From Gammaproteobacteria bacterium (GTDB lineage Bacteria > Pseudomonadota > Gammaproteobacteria > SZUA-229): 7,181 bases of DNA. Location: the NCBI GenBank assembly GCA_023136715.1, contig JAGLQT010000032.1, positions 1-7,181 of the forward strand, read 5' to 3'. The notes beneath the pieces were generated by a model. The model saw nothing but the letters and a program-made list of their open reading frames with translations. It ran no database searches and was not told where the DNA came from. The position numbers and the translations under genes were made by a program. How positions within the stretch are numbered: the first letter of the stretch is position 1; every line of letters starts with the position of its first letter. Below are positions 5,717-7,181 of this stretch, piece by piece.

Positions 5717-5745
5717 AAATACCCTAATAAAAAATAGGGTATAAT
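5717..5745 (+). promoter_or_regulatory. HD-GYP gene promoter with an overlapping inverted-repeat operator
   Basis: TATAAT at 5740..5745 is a perfect -10 consensus, 46 bases before ATG 5792; transcription would begin near 5752. At the -35 position there is only AAATAC (17-base spacer), a poor match. A perfect inverted repeat, ATACCCTA (5719..5726), eight bases, TAGGGTAT (5735..5742), fills the -35/-10 interval and shares three bases with the -10 box. That placement is typical of an operator for a dimeric regulator. It could repress by blocking polymerase, or activate where the -35 is weak. The regulator is unknown. The outer ATACCC/GGGTAT arms slightly recall Rrf2/IscR-type boxes, but the centre does not match well. 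Confidence 0.6.
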
Positions 5746-5791
5746 CGCCCAGAATTATCGTTTCAGTGAACAAAATAAACCAAATAACACT

Positions 5792-6934
5792 ATGGATAGT
5801 AGCAACTTCTTCCCCTTTGCCGACAACCTCTCAAAAATAAACCAGGAAGGTCCTGCTACCGAAAAGCTAAATATCATCCATGAAGAAATTAAACGGCACA
5901 TGCCGTTTATCGAGCGCATTGCCGTTGCCATTTACGAAGAAGAGCGCGATCTGCTGAAGACCTATATCTGTAGCGATGCAGGTGAAAAAGCCCTTCAATT
6001 CTACCAAAGCAAACTTAGTGAATCCCTAACTCTCAAGAATATCGCTGACAACAAGCTCCCACGTGTAATTAATGACCTGAGCATCTTTGATCAATCCAGC
6101 AGGGAACACAGCAAAAACATCGCCCAACGCGGCTACGGATCGAGCCACACCACACCTTTTTACAATAACGGGCACTTTGCAGGCCTGATATTCATAAATG
6201 CCTGTGAGACAAATGTATTTGACGAAATAACCTGTCATGAGCTTTCCCCTTTCATCCATCTTATCGGCATGCTCGTTTGCAAAGAAATAGATCAGGTCAA
6301 AATTCTGTTTGGTTCTGTCACAACAGCACTGGAAATCAGCCACCATCGTGACCCGGAAACGGGCGCACACCTGGAACGCATGTCGCGCTATGCCCGACTC
6401 ATTGCCCGTGAGCTAGCGCCTTCCCACCAACTGAATGACGAATATATTGAATTTATCTTTCGTTTCTCACCACTGCACGATGTAGGCAAAGTAGCCATCC
6501 CCGACAGCATCCTGCTTAAAAATGACAAGTTAACTGAGGAAGAATTTGACGAAATGAAGCGTCACACAGTGATCGGCTGCGAAATGATAGATCGCATGTT
6601 GAGTAATTTCCGCCTGGAAAATATGGAACACACGAAGATGTTGCGTAATATCATCGAGCTTCATCACGAAGCAATCGATGGTACCGGCTACCCACGAGGG
6701 CTAAGAGAAGATGAGATTCCATTGGAGGCCCGTATCATTGCCGTGGCCGATATTTTTGACGCCCTCACCAGCGAAAGACCTTATAAAAAAGCATGGAGCA
6801 ATGATGACGCTTTTACTGAATTAAGGAAAATATCTGGCAGCAAAGTGGATGGTAACTGCGTTGCAGCACTGGAGAACTCATTGAAAATGGTGCTGGAAAT
6901 ACAGAGCCAGTTTCAGGACGACCCTTTGGGTTGA
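5792..6934 (+). CDS. GAF and HD-GYP domain protein, probable cyclic-di-GMP phosphodiesterase
   Basis: A 380-residue protein with no signal peptide or transmembrane segment, so cytosolic. Residues about 25-167 look like a GAF sensor domain (ERIAVAIYEEERDLLKTYIC 41-60, RVINDLSIFD 91-100, RGYGSSHTTPFYNNGHFAGL 113-132). A helix at about 165-185 leads into an HD-GYP domain at about 175-370. HD-GYP enzymes hydrolyse cyclic di-GMP to pGpG and then GMP. The metal and active-site residues are all present: E189 and H193 (RDPETGAHLERM), H229-D230 with K233 (HDVGK), H258 (KRHTVIG), H291-H292 in HHEAIDGTGYPRGL with the intact GYP (299-301), and D320 (VADIFDALTSERPYK). This matches the ligand set described for the tri-metal HD-GYP protein PmGH, so the enzyme should be active. 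No GGDEF domain or receiver is attached, so input probably comes through GAF. The ATG has no Shine-Dalgarno; the leader is A-rich. It is convergent with ffh. Confidence 0.94.
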   Translation: MDSSNFFPFADNLSKINQEGPATEKLNIIHEEIKRHMPFIERIAVAIYEEERDLLKTYICSDAGEKALQFYQSKLSESLTLKNIADNKLPRVINDLSIFDQSSREHSKNIAQRGYGSSHTTPFYNNGHFAGLIFINACETNVFDEITCHELSPFIHLIGMLVCKEIDQVKILFGSVTTALEISHHRDPETGAHLERMSRYARLIARELAPSHQLNDEYIEFIFRFSPLHDVGKVAIPDSILLKNDKLTEEEFDEMKRHTVIGCEMIDRMLSNFRLENMEHTKMLRNIIELHHEAIDGTGYPRGLREDEIPLEARIIAVADIFDALTSERPYKKAWSNDDAFTELRKISGSKVDGNCVAALENSLKMVLEIQSQFQDDPLG

Positions 6935-7010
6935 ATATCTTATGCCCACACCTGCCTGTTGCTTACAGCTTAAAACAAATCAAGCAGGCATAGATAACTG
7001 AAAGAAAGAG
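6935..7010. other. Convergent gap between HD-GYP gene and ffh, imperfect stem-loop
   Basis: This 76-base gap carries TGCCTG (6953..6958) and CAGGCA (6985..6990). With CTT (6962..6964) and AAG (6982..6984) they can form a bulged 9-bp stem with a 17-base loop. TATGCC (6941..6946) and GGCATA (6987..6992) offer an alternative pairing. Neither strand has a T run after the stem, so it is not a standard intrinsic terminator, though it may serve as a weak two-way transcript end. Confidence 0.35.
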
Positions 7011-7181
7011 CTAAAACCCCATTCCCCCACCCGGCCCACCCATCCCCGGTGGCATCTTCCCTTTCATACCACGCATCATCGCGGCCATGCCACCCTTGGA
7101 CATCTTCTTCATCATCTTCTTCATTTGAAGCTGCTGCTTCATCAGACGATTCACATCCTGTACCTGCAAACCACAACCCTG
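7011..7181 (-). CDS. ffh: Signal recognition particle protein Ffh, C-terminal end (5' part outside the window)
   Basis: The last 56 codons are present and end in TAG at 7013..7011. The sequence QVQDVNRLMKQQLQMKKMMK (residues 6-25 of the fragment) and then GGMAAMMRGMKGKMPPGMGG (30-49) is the end of the methionine-rich M domain of bacterial Ffh. It lines up with E. coli QVQDVNRLLKQF and GGMAKMMRSMKGMMPPG. With 4.5S RNA, Ffh binds signal sequences of nascent membrane proteins and delivers ribosomes to FtsY. The fragment begins in the SRP-RNA-binding loop, where this protein has GCG instead of the usual GSG. The tail is glycine- and methionine-rich. ffh points towards rpsP, as in the common gammaproteobacterial order, but two genes lie between them here. 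Confidence 0.96.
   Translation of the reverse strand, partial: QGCGLQVQDVNRLMKQQLQMKKMMKKMSKGGMAAMMRGMKGKMPPGMGGPGGGMGF

Noticed and set aside
5719..5742. IscR/Rrf2 box over the HD-GYP promoter
   Set aside because: The outer ATACCC/GGGTAT arms fit loosely, but the inner bases and the length do not match the IscR consensus as I know it. Only an unidentified operator is claimed.
5719..5742. The same inverted repeat as an intrinsic terminator
   Set aside because: On neither strand does a clean T run directly follow the stem (the minus strand has ATTTAAAAG before the next T run). It also overlaps a perfect -10 box, so a promoter/operator role fits better.
6026..6370. 114-codon minus-strand frame inside the HD-GYP gene
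   Set aside because: Antisense to the GAF domain coding region, with no family features.
6970..7176. 68-codon minus-strand frame near the right edge, rich in Glu/Asp and Trp
   Set aside because: It is the out-of-frame reading of the Met/Lys/Gly-rich end of ffh; the ffh frame matches the known M domain residue by residue.

Overview
The window holds a housekeeping core typical of the Gammaproteobacteria. The ribosome/tRNA-modification operon rpsP-rimM-trmD-rplS lies on the minus strand (2350..4353), and the 3' end of ffh, its usual chromosomal neighbour, enters from the right edge (7011..7181, minus). Protein sequences, gene order, spacing and moderate base composition all point to a gammaproteobacterium. 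I cannot name the genus from the sequence alone.

Layout from left to right. (1) 1..305, minus: N-terminal 101 residues of an Ogt-type O6-methylguanine-DNA methyltransferase, cut by the window edge. (2) 274..2232, minus: a 652-residue secreted or periplasmic TPR-like repeat protein whose end overlaps the ogt start by 32 bp. (3) 2289..2317: a textbook intrinsic terminator that closes the ribosomal operon. (4) 2350..4353, minus: rplS, trmD, rimM and rpsP, with a probable growth-rate-type promoter upstream of rpsP at about 4418..4445. (5) 4546..5556, minus: a GT2 glycosyltransferase with an extra C-terminal Rossmann-like domain. (6) 5557..5791: a 235-bp divergent intergenic region containing a paired-hairpin element, A/T tracts, and an inverted repeat overlapping a consensus -10 box. 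(7) 5792..6934, plus: a GAF plus HD-GYP protein, probably a cyclic-di-GMP phosphodiesterase and the only plus-strand gene. (8) 6935..7010: a short convergent gap. (9) The C-terminal end of ffh.

Ffh, S16, RimM, TrmD and L19 all serve translation and protein targeting: the signal recognition particle, 30S assembly and maturation, tRNA m1G37 methylation, and a 50S protein at the subunit interface. The divergent GT2/HD-GYP pair sits between ffh and rpsP, which are often adjacent in gammaproteobacteria. It looks like accessory material placed in a conserved neighbourhood. A second-messenger enzyme next to a glycosyltransferase suggests surface polysaccharide control, but that is inference from position only.

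I found no CRISPR array, transposase, tRNA, rRNA, toxin-antitoxin pair or recognisable defence system. The least ordinary parts are the GT2/HD-GYP intergenic region and the domain make-up of the two proteins flanking it.
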